Shown here piece after piece: positions 55,689 to 64,000 of a stretch of 64,000 nt of DNA. Position 1 is the first letter of the stretch. Every line of letters starts with the position of its first letter. The notes under the pieces are model-generated. The model ran no database searches, was not told the origin of the DNA, and was given only the letters and a program-made list of their open reading frames with translations. The DNA is from SHVO01 sp041905525. GTDB taxonomy: Bacteria; Pseudomonadota; Alphaproteobacteria; Rhodospirillales; Rhodospirillaceae. The stretch spans positions 1 through 64,000 of the forward strand of contig JAYRKY010000015.1 in the NCBI GenBank assembly GCA_041905525.1, written 5' to 3'. The position numbers and the translations under genes are program-made.

Positions 55689-58577
55689 ATGAAAAACGCT
55701 CCGCACAACCGCGTGCGCGCTTCGCGCGCTCAGATGTTGAAGAAGCTTATCTACGCTCCTGCGACGCTTGCGATATCGGTCGCCGCGTCGGCGAGTCCGG
55801 CCCTTGCCCAGACCGCGCCGCAGCCAAATCCCGGGGTGCAGGAAGAAATCGTCGTCACCGGAAGCCGCATTGCGCGCGATGGCTATGAAGCGCCCACCCC
55901 GGTCACGGTGATCTCCGCGGATGAACTGAACGCGACCCCGCGCAGCAATATCGCCGAGTTCGTCAACGAACTGCCGGCGTTGGCCGCGAGCAATACGCCT
56001 ACACCCTCGATCTCATCCAGCGCCGGCACCAACGGGATCAACTCGCTGAATTTGCGCGCCCTCGGCGTCACGCGCACACTGGTGCTGTTCGATGGTCAGC
56101 GCAATCCCGTGTCCACCATCGTCGGGGACGTGGACATCAACACGATTCCCCAGAGCCTCATTTCGCGCGTTGAAATCGTGACCGGCGGCGCATCGGCCGC
56201 TTACGGCTCCGACGCCTTGTCCGGGGTGGTTAACTTCATCCTCGACAAGGAATACACCGGCTTGAAAGGTGAAATTTCCGGCAGCCTCACGACGTATGGG
56301 GACGATCCGCAATGGCAGATGAAGTTGACCACGGGTCAACCCTTTGCGAGCGGGAAGGGCCATTTCCTGCTGGCCGGAGAAGTGTCGAACCGCGAAGGCA
56401 TCAAGGGCAACCCGCGCGAATGGAATAAGAACGGGTGTTATCGAATCAATAATCCAGCCTATGCGGCCGGGAATGGTCAGCCGGAGCAACTCATCACTTG
56501 CGGCGCTTCACTTTCGAATGCGACGGCGGGCGGTATCATTGTCAGCGGCCCGCTGAAAGGGATCGCCTTCGGCCCAGGCGGGACGCCTTACAACTTCCAA
56601 TACGGCACGGTGCGCGATCCGTGGATGATCGGGGGCGAGTGGCAGACCAACCAGTTCACCGATCGCATCACACTCGACACCTACGAAGCGCGCCAGTCTC
56701 TGTACGGACGTACCGAATACGACATCACGGATAACATCACCGCTTTCATCGCGCTGTCGTGGAACGACGCGAAAAACCGCTCCACTGGGGGATATCAGTT
56801 CAATCAGGGTAACGTCGGGATCCGCGCGGACAATGCATTCTTGCCCGCCGAGATCCGAACCCGAGCGCAAGCCCTTGGGTTGACGTTGCTCAACATGGGT
56901 ACGATGAACCGCGAGTTGACCAGCCGTCCGACGATGCAGCGCCGTATCGTCAATCGTTACACGGTGGGGGCGAACGGCAAGTTCGACCTCGGTGAAAAGA
57001 ATTGGGCCTGGGATGCCTATTATCAAAAAGGCATCACGCGTACGAACGAGAACCTGTACGGCGTGCAGAACAATGCCCGCATGACCGCGGCGCAGGACGC
57101 CGTCTTTGGCGCCAACGGGCAAATTGTTTGCCGCATCAACGCGGACACGAACCCAGCGAACGATGACCCCGCCTGCGTCCCGCTGAACCGCATGGGGCGT
57201 TTCGTTGTCAACGATGCCGCCCGCAACTACGTCCTCGGCGATCCGCACCGGAATCAACGCTTCGCGCAGGATGTCGGCTCGTTCTCGGTCAACGGCGATG
57301 CGTTCGATAATTGGGCGGGGACGGTTTCTCTCGCGGCGGGCGTCGAACATCGGAAAGAGCAGGTATCCGGACTGGTGGAGAAGCAGTACGAGACGGGTTG
57401 GCTGTTCGGAAACTTCCTGGCCACGACCGGTAAGTACACCGTGACCGAAGGCTTCGTCGAAACCGTCGTACCGCTCGCGAAGGACATGCCGTTCGCCCGC
57501 AGCCTCGAGTTCAACGGCGCGGTGCGCGCGACCGATTATTCCACCTCGGGCTTCGTGACGACATGGAAGGCGGGGATGACCTGGTCGCCGGTGGATGACC
57601 TCCGGTTCCGCGTGACGCGTTCGCGTGATATCCGCGCGCCCAATCTTTCGGAATATTTCGCGGCAGGTACGTCCAATACCAACAACGTCATCGACCCGTT
57701 CAACAACAACTCCAGTACGCAGTACACGGGTTTCCTCACGGGGAATCCAGGTCTGAACCCGGAGAAGGCCGACACACTCGGGCTCGGGGTCGTGGTGCAG
57801 CCGTCGTTCCTGCCGGGGTTCTCGACCTCGGTGGACTACTATGACATCAACATCAAGGACGCGATCGGCTCGCTGTCGGCGCAGCAGATCGTCGACCGGT
57901 GCTTCGAGGGACAAACGGCCCTTTGCAGCTCCATCACCCGGACCTTGGTGGCCGGCGCCAGCGTCATCTCCCGCATCTCGATCCAGCCCTTCAATTTCGT
58001 CAACGAGACCGCGCGCGGGCTCGATATCGAAGCCTCCTACAGAATGCCGATGGATGAGCTGATCGGCGGCATGGACGGGCACCTGACGGTCCGCGGGCTT
58101 GTTACCAAATTCCTGAAGGACTACCGGAACGACGGTGTCACGGCCCAGAACGACGTCGGCGCAATCGGAAATAGTAGTGGGGGTACCCCAAATGTGCGCT
58201 GGAGGGGAACGCTCGCTTACAATACCGATGTTCTGGATATCACCCTGATCGCCCGCGGGATCACGGCCGGGGTCTACGATACCACCAATATCGAATGCCA
58301 AACCGGGTGTCCGGCGACCAGCGCCACCGCGCACACCATCAATAATAACCGCATCGGCGGGGCAGTTTATTTCGATACAACAGTGAGTTACTCGTTCGAG
58401 GTGGGCGACAGCCTGGGACTCCAGGCGTACCTGAACATCAAGAATATCGCCAACCGCGATCCCAACTTGGTGGCCCAGGGGCCGGGCGGAAGCGCTTACG
58501 CCCTTCCACCGACCAACGGGTCTTATTTCGACGCGTTGGGGCGCGTTTTCCGGGCGGGTCTGCGCTTTCAGATGTAG
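55689..58577 (+). CDS. TonB-dependent outer-membrane receptor B
   Basis: The 962-residue protein has a signal ending near 'SPALAQ', a TonB-box region 'EIVVTGSRI', a plug with 'TGGASAAYGSDALSGVVNF' (landmark) and a barrel ending 'FRAGLRFQM'. It is a clear paralogue of receptor A: 'TVLTPE'-type barrel segments and 'DIRAPNL' and 'NPEKADTLGLG' or close forms are shared. No STN domain is present. It begins the third block, with X-C, DUF1592-C and DUF1552-D downstream. Confidence 0.92.
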   Translation: MKNAPHNRVRASRAQMLKKLIYAPATLAISVAASASPALAQTAPQPNPGVQEEIVVTGSRIARDGYEAPTPVTVISADELNATPRSNIAEFVNELPALAASNTPTPSISSSAGTNGINSLNLRALGVTRTLVLFDGQRNPVSTIVGDVDINTIPQSLISRVEIVTGGASAAYGSDALSGVVNFILDKEYTGLKGEISGSLTTYGDDPQWQMKLTTGQPFASGKGHFLLAGEVSNREGIKGNPREWNKNGCYRINNPAYAAGNGQPEQLITCGASLSNATAGGIIVSGPLKGIAFGPGGTPYNFQYGTVRDPWMIGGEWQTNQFTDRITLDTYEARQSLYGRTEYDITDNITAFIALSWNDAKNRSTGGYQFNQGNVGIRADNAFLPAEIRTRAQALGLTLLNMGTMNRELTSRPTMQRRIVNRYTVGANGKFDLGEKNWAWDAYYQKGITRTNENLYGVQNNARMTAAQDAVFGANGQIVCRINADTNPANDDPACVPLNRMGRFVVNDAARNYVLGDPHRNQRFAQDVGSFSVNGDAFDNWAGTVSLAAGVEHRKEQVSGLVEKQYETGWLFGNFLATTGKYTVTEGFVETVVPLAKDMPFARSLEFNGAVRATDYSTSGFVTTWKAGMTWSPVDDLRFRVTRSRDIRAPNLSEYFAAGTSNTNNVIDPFNNNSSTQYTGFLTGNPGLNPEKADTLGLGVVVQPSFLPGFSTSVDYYDINIKDAIGSLSAQQIVDRCFEGQTALCSSITRTLVAGASVISRISIQPFNFVNETARGLDIEASYRMPMDELIGGMDGHLTVRGLVTKFLKDYRNDGVTAQNDVGAIGNSSGGTPNVRWRGTLAYNTDVLDITLIARGITAGVYDTTNIECQTGCPATSATAHTINNNRIGGAVYFDTTVSYSFEVGDSLGLQAYLNIKNIANRDPNLVAQGPGGSAYALPPTNGSYFDALGRVFRAGLRFQM

Positions 58578-58608
58578 GTGATCGGCCCAACTAATTGATG
58601 CGCCGGGG

Positions 58609-58649
58609 CGGCCGCACGCTGTAGGATATCGTATCGTAGTGTGCGGTCG
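58609..58649 (+). other. Intercistronic hairpin between TonB receptor B and X-C
   Basis: A 9-bp stem (CGGCCGCAC / GTGCGGTCG with one G-T pair) encloses a 23-base loop. There is no T-run. It lies in the 97-base gap before X-C. It could stop or process transcripts, making receptor and X-C levels differ; a hairpin also follows receptor A at 41748. Confidence 0.45.
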
Positions 58650-58674
58650 GCCTGACGTCCTAAGGGAGGATTAA

Positions 58675-59835
58675 ATGCGGTCCTGCGAGACACTTAACGC
58701 ACGTTCCCGGTTCAAAGCCCTCCGGGGCGCACTGGTGGCTGGCGTCGCCCTGGTCGGGCTGTCGGTCCGGCCGGCGGCCGCGGAAACGCAAAGCTTTGTC
58801 ATGACCATGTTCTGGCATGCCCTCGAGACCACGAACGAGGATTGCCCGAACGGCATCAATCCGAAAATCGAAGTCCAGCATGAGAAGGATCTTGTGCTGA
58901 TGGGCTTCACGCCGGAGGAGGCGAAGAAGCTCGTTCAGGACGGCTATTTCGACGAAAACGCGCCGCGCGGATGGGAGAACGACAAGCTCGGACACATCAT
59001 GCTGGAACGTGGCCGGATTAAAGGTGAGCCGGTCAACGCCTTCATGCATCCGGCGACCACGATCGACCCCAATATGATCACCAAGGTCGGCAAGTTCGCC
59101 CACGGGTTCAATCTCGATGGCAAGGACGGTCCGAACAATTTCGTGAATCCGGACACCGGCGAGAAGGGGATTGATCACCAGCTCGCCCGGGTCTTTGGCT
59201 GCTTCGAGAATATGCGGGGCAAGCTCAAGGAAGGGTCGGCCTTCTGGCTCTATAAATGGAGCGCCCTGAAGGAAACGATGCCCGCCTGGTACATCTCGGT
59301 AACTGCTGATGACCTGAGCAAAGACGGCCCTGTCGAAATTCGTGTCGGCTCGGCGATGGAAGCGGTGAAGTTCAACGGGAATGGCAAAGGCCGTCCCAAT
59401 ATGACCTACCGCCAGGAGCAGGATCCGCGCTTCGCCAAGAACGTCTACCAGGGCGAGATCAAAAACGGCCGTATCCGCATCACAAAGCCGGGCGATCTCT
59501 ACATGGAACAGGATCCATTGCTGTTCCCGATCTTCACGATGAAGAAATTTACGCTCGATCTGAAGAAGATGCCGGACGGTTCGGTCGAAGGCGAGATCGG
59601 CGGATATCAGCCCATTCTTGAAACCTATTTCGCGATCGCGGCGCCGAGCCTGCCCAGTGAAGTCCTTTATGCGATCGACTTCCCGGGCCTCTACCATCTC
59701 CTCCGCAAGAACGCTGACTACGACTTCGATAAAAAGACTGGTTTCAATCGGGCAATTTCGTCCGCGTATCACATCATTGCGGTTCCAGCCCACGTCGTAC
59801 CGGTGCGCGCCGACCAGTCGGTCACCGGCAACTAA
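58675..59835 (+). CDS. Conserved secreted protein X-C, family not recognised
   Basis: The 386-residue protein has a Sec signal ending near 'PAAAET'. It shares with X-B 'ET.S..M..F' after the signal, 'DCPNGINP', 'NLDGKDGP', 'IDHQLARVFGC', 'EIGGYQPILETYF' and 'DKKTGFNRAISSAYHI'. The mature chain has only the two family cysteines. AGGGAGGA is 5 bases before the ATG. It lies 11 bases ahead of DUF1592-C, so here X comes first rather than last in its operon. Confidence 0.72.
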   Translation: MRSCETLNARSRFKALRGALVAGVALVGLSVRPAAAETQSFVMTMFWHALETTNEDCPNGINPKIEVQHEKDLVLMGFTPEEAKKLVQDGYFDENAPRGWENDKLGHIMLERGRIKGEPVNAFMHPATTIDPNMITKVGKFAHGFNLDGKDGPNNFVNPDTGEKGIDHQLARVFGCFENMRGKLKEGSAFWLYKWSALKETMPAWYISVTADDLSKDGPVEIRVGSAMEAVKFNGNGKGRPNMTYRQEQDPRFAKNVYQGEIKNGRIRITKPGDLYMEQDPLLFPIFTMKKFTLDLKKMPDGSVEGEIGGYQPILETYFAIAAPSLPSEVLYAIDFPGLYHLLRKNADYDFDKKTGFNRAISSAYHIIAVPAHVVPVRADQSVTGN

Positions 59836-59846
59836 GGGAATTTGAC

Positions 59847-61562
59847 GTGATTAATAAGTATCTTAAGCGTGGCATTCCGGCCGCCCTTGTCGTGGCCGGC
59901 ATGATGACTGCGGACGTCGTAACTCTGCAGGCAGCGGCTCCCGCCGATGGGCCGGGCCGCGCCATGACGCGCCGTCTGACGGCTGAACAATACGCCAATA
60001 TCGTCGCTGAGGTCTTTGGGCCGTCGATCGCCATGAGCGGGCGCTTTGAACCCGACGCGCGCGTGGATGGATTGCTCGAGGTCGGCGCCGGACGTGTCAG
60101 CGTCTCCGTTGATGGCATGGCCGAGTATGACTCGATGGCCCGCGCCATCGCGTCTCAGGTGATGAGCGAGACCAACCGGAAGGATCTGGTTCATTGCACG
60201 CCGGCCAATCCAAAGGCGGCCGATAACGCCTGCGCGACCAATTTCGTAAGTCAGACGGGACGCCTGCTGTTCCGCCGCAACCTGACCTCTTCGGAACTTA
60301 AGCACTTTGTCGATGCCGCCGGCACTGCGGCAAAGACAATGGGCGACTTCTATTCCGGCCTCTCGCTTTCGCTGGGCGCCATGCTGTCGTCTCCGCAATT
60401 CCTCTTCCGCGCGGAGAAAGTCGAAGCGGATCCCGCGAAGCCGGGAAGTTACCGCCTGGATGCCTACTCGAAGGCGACGCGCCTTAGCTTCTTCCTGTGG
60501 AATTCCATTCCAGACGATGCGCTGTTGGCCTCGGCTGAGAACGGTGAAATCCACACGGCCGATGGCCTCGCGCGCCAGGTGACACGCATGCTTGCGTCGC
60601 CGCGGTTGGAATCGGGCGTGCGCGCGTTCTTCACGGATATGTTTGCGTTTGATGCGATGGGAACGCTCGTAAAGGACAGCACCCTTTATCCGAGCTTCGA
60701 CAATATCGTTGTGCAGAATGCGAAAGAGCAGACGCTGCGCACCATCGTCGAGCTTCTGGTTCATCGTCGCGGCGACTATCGCGACATCTACACTACCCGG
60801 CAGACGTTCCTCACCGGCCAGCTCGCCTCGATCTACAACGTGGCGCTGGTCAACGACGTCGCCAACGGGGCTGGTGACACATGGCAGAAGTACGAATTTC
60901 CGGCGACCGATCCGCGGGTCGGGGTGTTGACGCACATTAGCTTTACGGCGCTTCATTCTCATCCGGGACGCAGCTCCGCGACGCTGCGCGGGAAGGCGGT
61001 CCGTGAGATTGTCCTCTGCCAGAAAGTCCCGGCGCCGCCGGGCAACGTCGATTTCACACTCATCCAGGACATCGGCAATCCGAAGTATCGCACTGCCCGC
61101 GACCGTCTGAACGCCCATGCGACGGACCCGGTGTGCGCGGGATGCCACAAGATCACCGATCCGATGGGGCTCGCCCTTGAGAATTACGACGGCGACGGCG
61201 CCTTCCGTAAGACGGAGAACGGCGCGGTCATCGATGCCCGCGGAGAACTGAGCGGTAAGAAGTTCGACGACAGCGCCGGCCTCGGCACCGCCGTCCGCAA
61301 CGACCCGGCCACAGCCTCCTGTCTCGTCGACCGTGTGCTGTCGTACGGCCTCGGCAGGACAACGGTTCCCAGCGAGACACCGTGGAAGGCCAGCCTGAAA
61401 GAGGCATTTGCGAAAGACGGCTATGTGCTTCCGGAGCTGATGAAGCGGATTGTCGTCAGCCCGGAATTCTTTAGTGCGGCTCCGCCGGTTCAAGCCGGCG
61501 CCAAGGATGCGCGTAATGCGAATCCATCAGAACAAACTCGGAAGACGGAGACCCAGCAATGA
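59847..61562 (+). CDS. DUF1592-type cytochrome-like protein C, Sec-exported
   Basis: The 571-residue protein starts at GTG 59847 with AAGGGA 7 bases upstream. It has a Sec signal, then the DUF1587 to DUF1585 series with one haem motif C430-x-x-C433-H434 ('CAGCHKITDPMGLALENYDG'). 'FRRNLTSSEL' marks DUF1595 and 'TRLSFFLWNSIPDDALL' DUF1592. It overlaps DUF1552-D through ATGA, as in the second block. Confidence 0.88.
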   Translation: MINKYLKRGIPAALVVAGMMTADVVTLQAAAPADGPGRAMTRRLTAEQYANIVAEVFGPSIAMSGRFEPDARVDGLLEVGAGRVSVSVDGMAEYDSMARAIASQVMSETNRKDLVHCTPANPKAADNACATNFVSQTGRLLFRRNLTSSELKHFVDAAGTAAKTMGDFYSGLSLSLGAMLSSPQFLFRAEKVEADPAKPGSYRLDAYSKATRLSFFLWNSIPDDALLASAENGEIHTADGLARQVTRMLASPRLESGVRAFFTDMFAFDAMGTLVKDSTLYPSFDNIVVQNAKEQTLRTIVELLVHRRGDYRDIYTTRQTFLTGQLASIYNVALVNDVANGAGDTWQKYEFPATDPRVGVLTHISFTALHSHPGRSSATLRGKAVREIVLCQKVPAPPGNVDFTLIQDIGNPKYRTARDRLNAHATDPVCAGCHKITDPMGLALENYDGDGAFRKTENGAVIDARGELSGKKFDDSAGLGTAVRNDPATASCLVDRVLSYGLGRTTVPSETPWKASLKEAFAKDGYVLPELMKRIVVSPEFFSAAPPVQAGAKDARNANPSEQTRKTETQQ

Positions 61563-62884
61563 AAGACCTGTCTCGTAGACACGTTCTTCGCGGCGCATTC
61601 GGTGGCGCCGCTGTAACGGTCGCTTTGCCCATCCTGAACTGCAACCTCAACGGCAATGGGACGGCGCTGGCCGCGACGGGCAAGGCGCTGCCGAACATTT
61701 TCGGCCACTGGTATCAGGGCCTCGGCCTCAGCCCCGGCAAGTGGATCCCGGATCGTGTCGGCGCGGGATACAACAACAATGTGCAGCTGAAGGTCTTTGA
61801 CGACTTTAAGTCCAAGATGAACATCTTCAGCGGCATGCGTTACTTCCTCGATGGCCGCCCGCACGAGACGCATACGTCGACGGTGGAAATCCTCACGACC
61901 GGCGCCGTCTTCACGTCGCCGGAAAAGATCGGACCGAGCCTCGATACGAAAATCGCCGATCAGATCGGCACGCGCAGCCGTTTCCGCAGCCTCAATATCT
62001 CGCTCGACGGCTCGCGGCGCAGCCTGTCTCGCCGGAGCGCGAATTCCGTCAGCCCGTCCGAGACGGTTCCGATGAAGCTCTACGAGCAGATCTTCGGACC
62101 AGAGTTCAAGGACCCGAACGCGGCCGATTTCGTGCCCGAGAAGAGCCTGATGGCGCGTAGAAGCGTCCTCAGCCATGTGACGGAGCAGCGTAAGGACCTG
62201 ATCAAGGATCTCGGCGCCGAAGACCGCGCACGCATCGACGAATACTTCACCGCTGTCCGCGAGATCGAGCGGCAGCTGGACCTTGGGATGGAAAAGCCGG
62301 CGCCGTTGCCCGCCTGCTCGCGCTCGGAAGCCGTCGAACAAACCGAAGCCGGTAGCGTCGTGACGCAGATCCAAAAGAACACGCATCTGTTCGGACAACT
62401 GATGGCGCACGCTCTGGCCTGCGGCCAAACCCGCGTGTTCAACGTGAACGCCGGGACTCAGGGATGGCGTTTCGAAGGCAATCCGCGTGGCTGGCACACC
62501 ACGACCCACGAGGAGTCGATGGACCCGGTGCTCGGATACCAGAAGACCGTGTTCGAATTCCTCACCATCGCGAACCAGACCTTCGCCGACTTCCTGCGCG
62601 CGCTCGACAGCTACAAGGAAGGCGACAAGACCCTCTTGGATCGCTCTCTTGTCGTTTGGCAGACGGACCACGGCGATGCCCGCACCCACACGATCGAAGA
62701 TATCCCGGTCATGACTGCGGGTAGCGGCGGCGGCGTGATCAAAACCGGCATGCATATCGCAGCGCCCGGGGATCCGTGCTGCCGCGTTGGATTGACCGTC
62801 CAGCAGGCGATGGGCGTGCCCATCTCCACCTGGGGCGAAATGTCCAATCAGACGACCAAGACCATTACCGAAATCATGGCGTAA
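61559..62884 (+). CDS. DUF1552 protein D, Tat-exported
   Basis: The 441-residue protein has a twin-arginine motif 'SRRHVLRGA' and signal end near 'GTALAA'. It belongs with copy C ('HWYQGLGLSPGKWIP', 'RYFLDGRPHETH'). 'WHTTTHEE' and 'TDHGDARTHT' are intact. The family region 'ALACGQTRVFNVNAG' corresponds to 'VACDQTRVFN' in A/B, with Gly for Asp. The ATG overlaps the previous stop. Confidence 0.88.
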   Translation: MKDLSRRHVLRGAFGGAAVTVALPILNCNLNGNGTALAATGKALPNIFGHWYQGLGLSPGKWIPDRVGAGYNNNVQLKVFDDFKSKMNIFSGMRYFLDGRPHETHTSTVEILTTGAVFTSPEKIGPSLDTKIADQIGTRSRFRSLNISLDGSRRSLSRRSANSVSPSETVPMKLYEQIFGPEFKDPNAADFVPEKSLMARRSVLSHVTEQRKDLIKDLGAEDRARIDEYFTAVREIERQLDLGMEKPAPLPACSRSEAVEQTEAGSVVTQIQKNTHLFGQLMAHALACGQTRVFNVNAGTQGWRFEGNPRGWHTTTHEESMDPVLGYQKTVFEFLTIANQTFADFLRALDSYKEGDKTLLDRSLVVWQTDHGDARTHTIEDIPVMTAGSGGGVIKTGMHIAAPGDPCCRVGLTVQQAMGVPISTWGEMSNQTTKTITEIMA

Positions 62885-62902
62885 GCGGAGGAGCCGTTGA
62901 AA

Positions 62903-64000
62903 ATGCGTTCCACACGTTCCCGGATTGTCGGGATGTCCACGGCGGCCGTGATCGCGGCCTTCTGCGGTACATCGTTCGCGCAACAAGCGGTGACTGAGCC
63001 GTTCGGCGATCTTGCGACGCCCCGCGGCATCACGATTCAGCCACTGAACAAGGCCCAAGGGTATGGGCTCGACAAGTCGACCGCGACGCGCGTCGTCCGC
63101 GACCAGATCGTTTTCACCAACGAGAAGGGTATGACCCTTTATGCGTTCGCGCAGGATCTTCCCGGTAAACCGACCTGCGGTGATATCGACGGCTGTTCGA
63201 AGAAATGGCCGGCGGCACTCGCCCCGGCGGATGCGACGCCGGTGCCGGGCTGGACTCTCATCGACATCGGCGGCGGCAAGCGCCAGTGGGCTTATCGGGA
63301 CAAACCGCTTTACACCTTCACCGGGGACGAGGAAATCGGCGCGGTGTTCGGAAATAGCCCCTCCCGGTACGGCCGCGGCCCGAAGATCGGTCCGCGCGGC
63401 GAGCAGAGCCCGTCGATCGAAAAGGACAAGCCGGCTCCGGAGGGCTGGGAGCCTGCGTATATGTATCCAGCCGCTGACGTGACGATGCCGGGTGGATTTG
63501 CGGTCCGCGAGGTCGAGGACGCCATGGCGTTGACGTTCGTCGACACCGTCGCTGGAAAGACGCTCTACGTTTATCAGGGCGACGCGAAGAAAGCGGAGAA
63601 GGAGTGCACGACCCTGCAATGCCGCGCTCTATGGCGCCCGGTCATTGCGCCTCGCCTTGCGAAAAGCGCCGGAGAATTCGTGCCCCAGATCCGCGAAGAC
63701 GGGATCAACCAATGGACCTATAAGGGCCGCGCGCTGTTCACCTATAACGACGACTACAGCGAGGGTGACGCCTTCGGTATAGGCGCCGACAAACGTTTCG
63801 CTGTTGCGGCCTACAAGCGTTACTGGACGCCGCCGAACGTCACAACACAGCGCACGAGCCAGCTGGGCATCGTGCTGGCGACCGCCGAAGGGAAATCTCT
63901 CTATCGGCGCAGCAACTACATCTTCCAGTCCGGTGGCGGACACAGCCTGAAGCGCGGAGATCCGATCCGGCCTGCTGTCGGACGCGACCTCGGAACCGAC
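62903..64000 (+). CDS. Secreted-repeat protein D (COG4315/PF03640 type), cut by the window end
   Basis: An open frame from ATG 62903 (GGAGGAG about 11 bases upstream) runs without stop for 366 codons to the last base. The signal ends near 'TSFAQQ'. Repeat modules match copy C in order: 'LYAFAQDLPGKPTC', 'LYTFTGDEEIG', 'LYVYQGDAKKAEKEC', 'LFTYNDDYSEGD', 'LYRRSNYIFQSGGG', then 'GRDLGTD' at the edge. By comparison with copy C about 90 residues are missing. It follows DUF1552-D by 18 bases. Confidence 0.85.
   Translation, partial: MRSTRSRIVGMSTAAVIAAFCGTSFAQQAVTEPFGDLATPRGITIQPLNKAQGYGLDKSTATRVVRDQIVFTNEKGMTLYAFAQDLPGKPTCGDIDGCSKKWPAALAPADATPVPGWTLIDIGGGKRQWAYRDKPLYTFTGDEEIGAVFGNSPSRYGRGPKIGPRGEQSPSIEKDKPAPEGWEPAYMYPAADVTMPGGFAVREVEDAMALTFVDTVAGKTLYVYQGDAKKAEKECTTLQCRALWRPVIAPRLAKSAGEFVPQIREDGINQWTYKGRALFTYNDDYSEGDAFGIGADKRFAVAAYKRYWTPPNVTTQRTSQLGIVLATAEGKSLYRRSNYIFQSGGGHSLKRGDPIRPAVGRDLGTD

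Noticed and set aside
56508..58334. Minus-strand open frame of 608 codons opposite TonB receptor B
   Set aside because: The receptor is clearly real on the plus strand, and the reverse frame shows no recognisable motif.
33284..64000. Array as a multihaem outer-membrane conduit (Mtr-like) or rubber oxygenase (RoxA-like) locus
   Set aside because: Only one CxxCH occurs per DUF1592 protein and none in the partners, with no MtrB-like porin and no dihaem oxygenase motif; the architecture does not match either system.
33284..64000. CRISPR array or mobile element as cause of the repetition
   Set aside because: The periodicity is at gene scale and based on diverged paralogues; no short direct repeats with spacers, transposase, integrase or terminal inverted repeats were seen.

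Overview
The window is GC-rich chromosomal DNA with the habits of an alphaproteobacterium. Evidence for this is the recG / sdhE / mfd block, an overlapping gltB-gltD pair, a four-gene GldA/GldF/GldG/DUF4340 ABC system, and TonB receptors beginning with a 'EIVVTGSRI'-type plug motif. A Rhizomicrobium/Micropepsales-like soil bacterium would fit, but that is inference from gene content; no rRNA or marker phylogeny is available here. I saw no tRNA, rRNA, CRISPR array, insertion sequence or phage gene.

Left part (1-33 kb), mostly housekeeping: glutamate synthase (gltBD), an autotransporter, an alpha/beta hydrolase, a receiver-like plus cyclic-nucleotide-binding regulator, the Gld-type ABC operon, small genes around a thioredoxin-like 2Fe-2S ferredoxin, a NUDIX hydrolase, a DUF502 membrane protein, recG, sdhE, mfd, a DsbA/FrnE-like oxidoreductase, two tandem atypical receiver proteins, a polysaccharide flippase, a TPR lipoprotein, a DenD-like dehydrogenase that seems to start at ATT, and an OsmC protein.

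Right part (33-64 kb), an unusual accessory array: almost all genes lie on the plus strand and nearly all encode exported proteins drawn repeatedly from five families. These are (1) DUF1552 proteins with twin-arginine signals (four copies, A-D); (2) DUF1587/1595/1592/1588/1585 proteins with one CxxCH c-type haem site (three copies, A-C); (3) proteins built from the COG4315/PF03640 'secreted repeat' (four copies, A-D, the last cut by the window end); (4) a family I do not recognise, here called X (three copies, A-C), with two conserved cysteines; (5) TonB-dependent receptors (two copies). The order is quasi-periodic: DUF1592, DUF1552, repeat protein, X, TonB receptor, (X), DUF1592, DUF1552, repeat protein. 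Overlapping ATGA junctions and gaps of 11-36 bp make each block an operon, and strong terminators separate blocks. A class A beta-lactamase-like enzyme, an NHL beta-propeller and a soluble double-PAS chemoreceptor sit in the middle.

How the array may work (inference): Tat-exported DUF1552 proteins and haem-bearing DUF1592 proteins would act with repeat and X proteins in the periplasm or at the cell surface, with the TonB receptors importing a substrate or product. The duplicated blocks may be variants tuned to related substrates. No function is established for the DUF1552/DUF1592 pair as far as I know, so this array is the best candidate in the window for an undescribed system.
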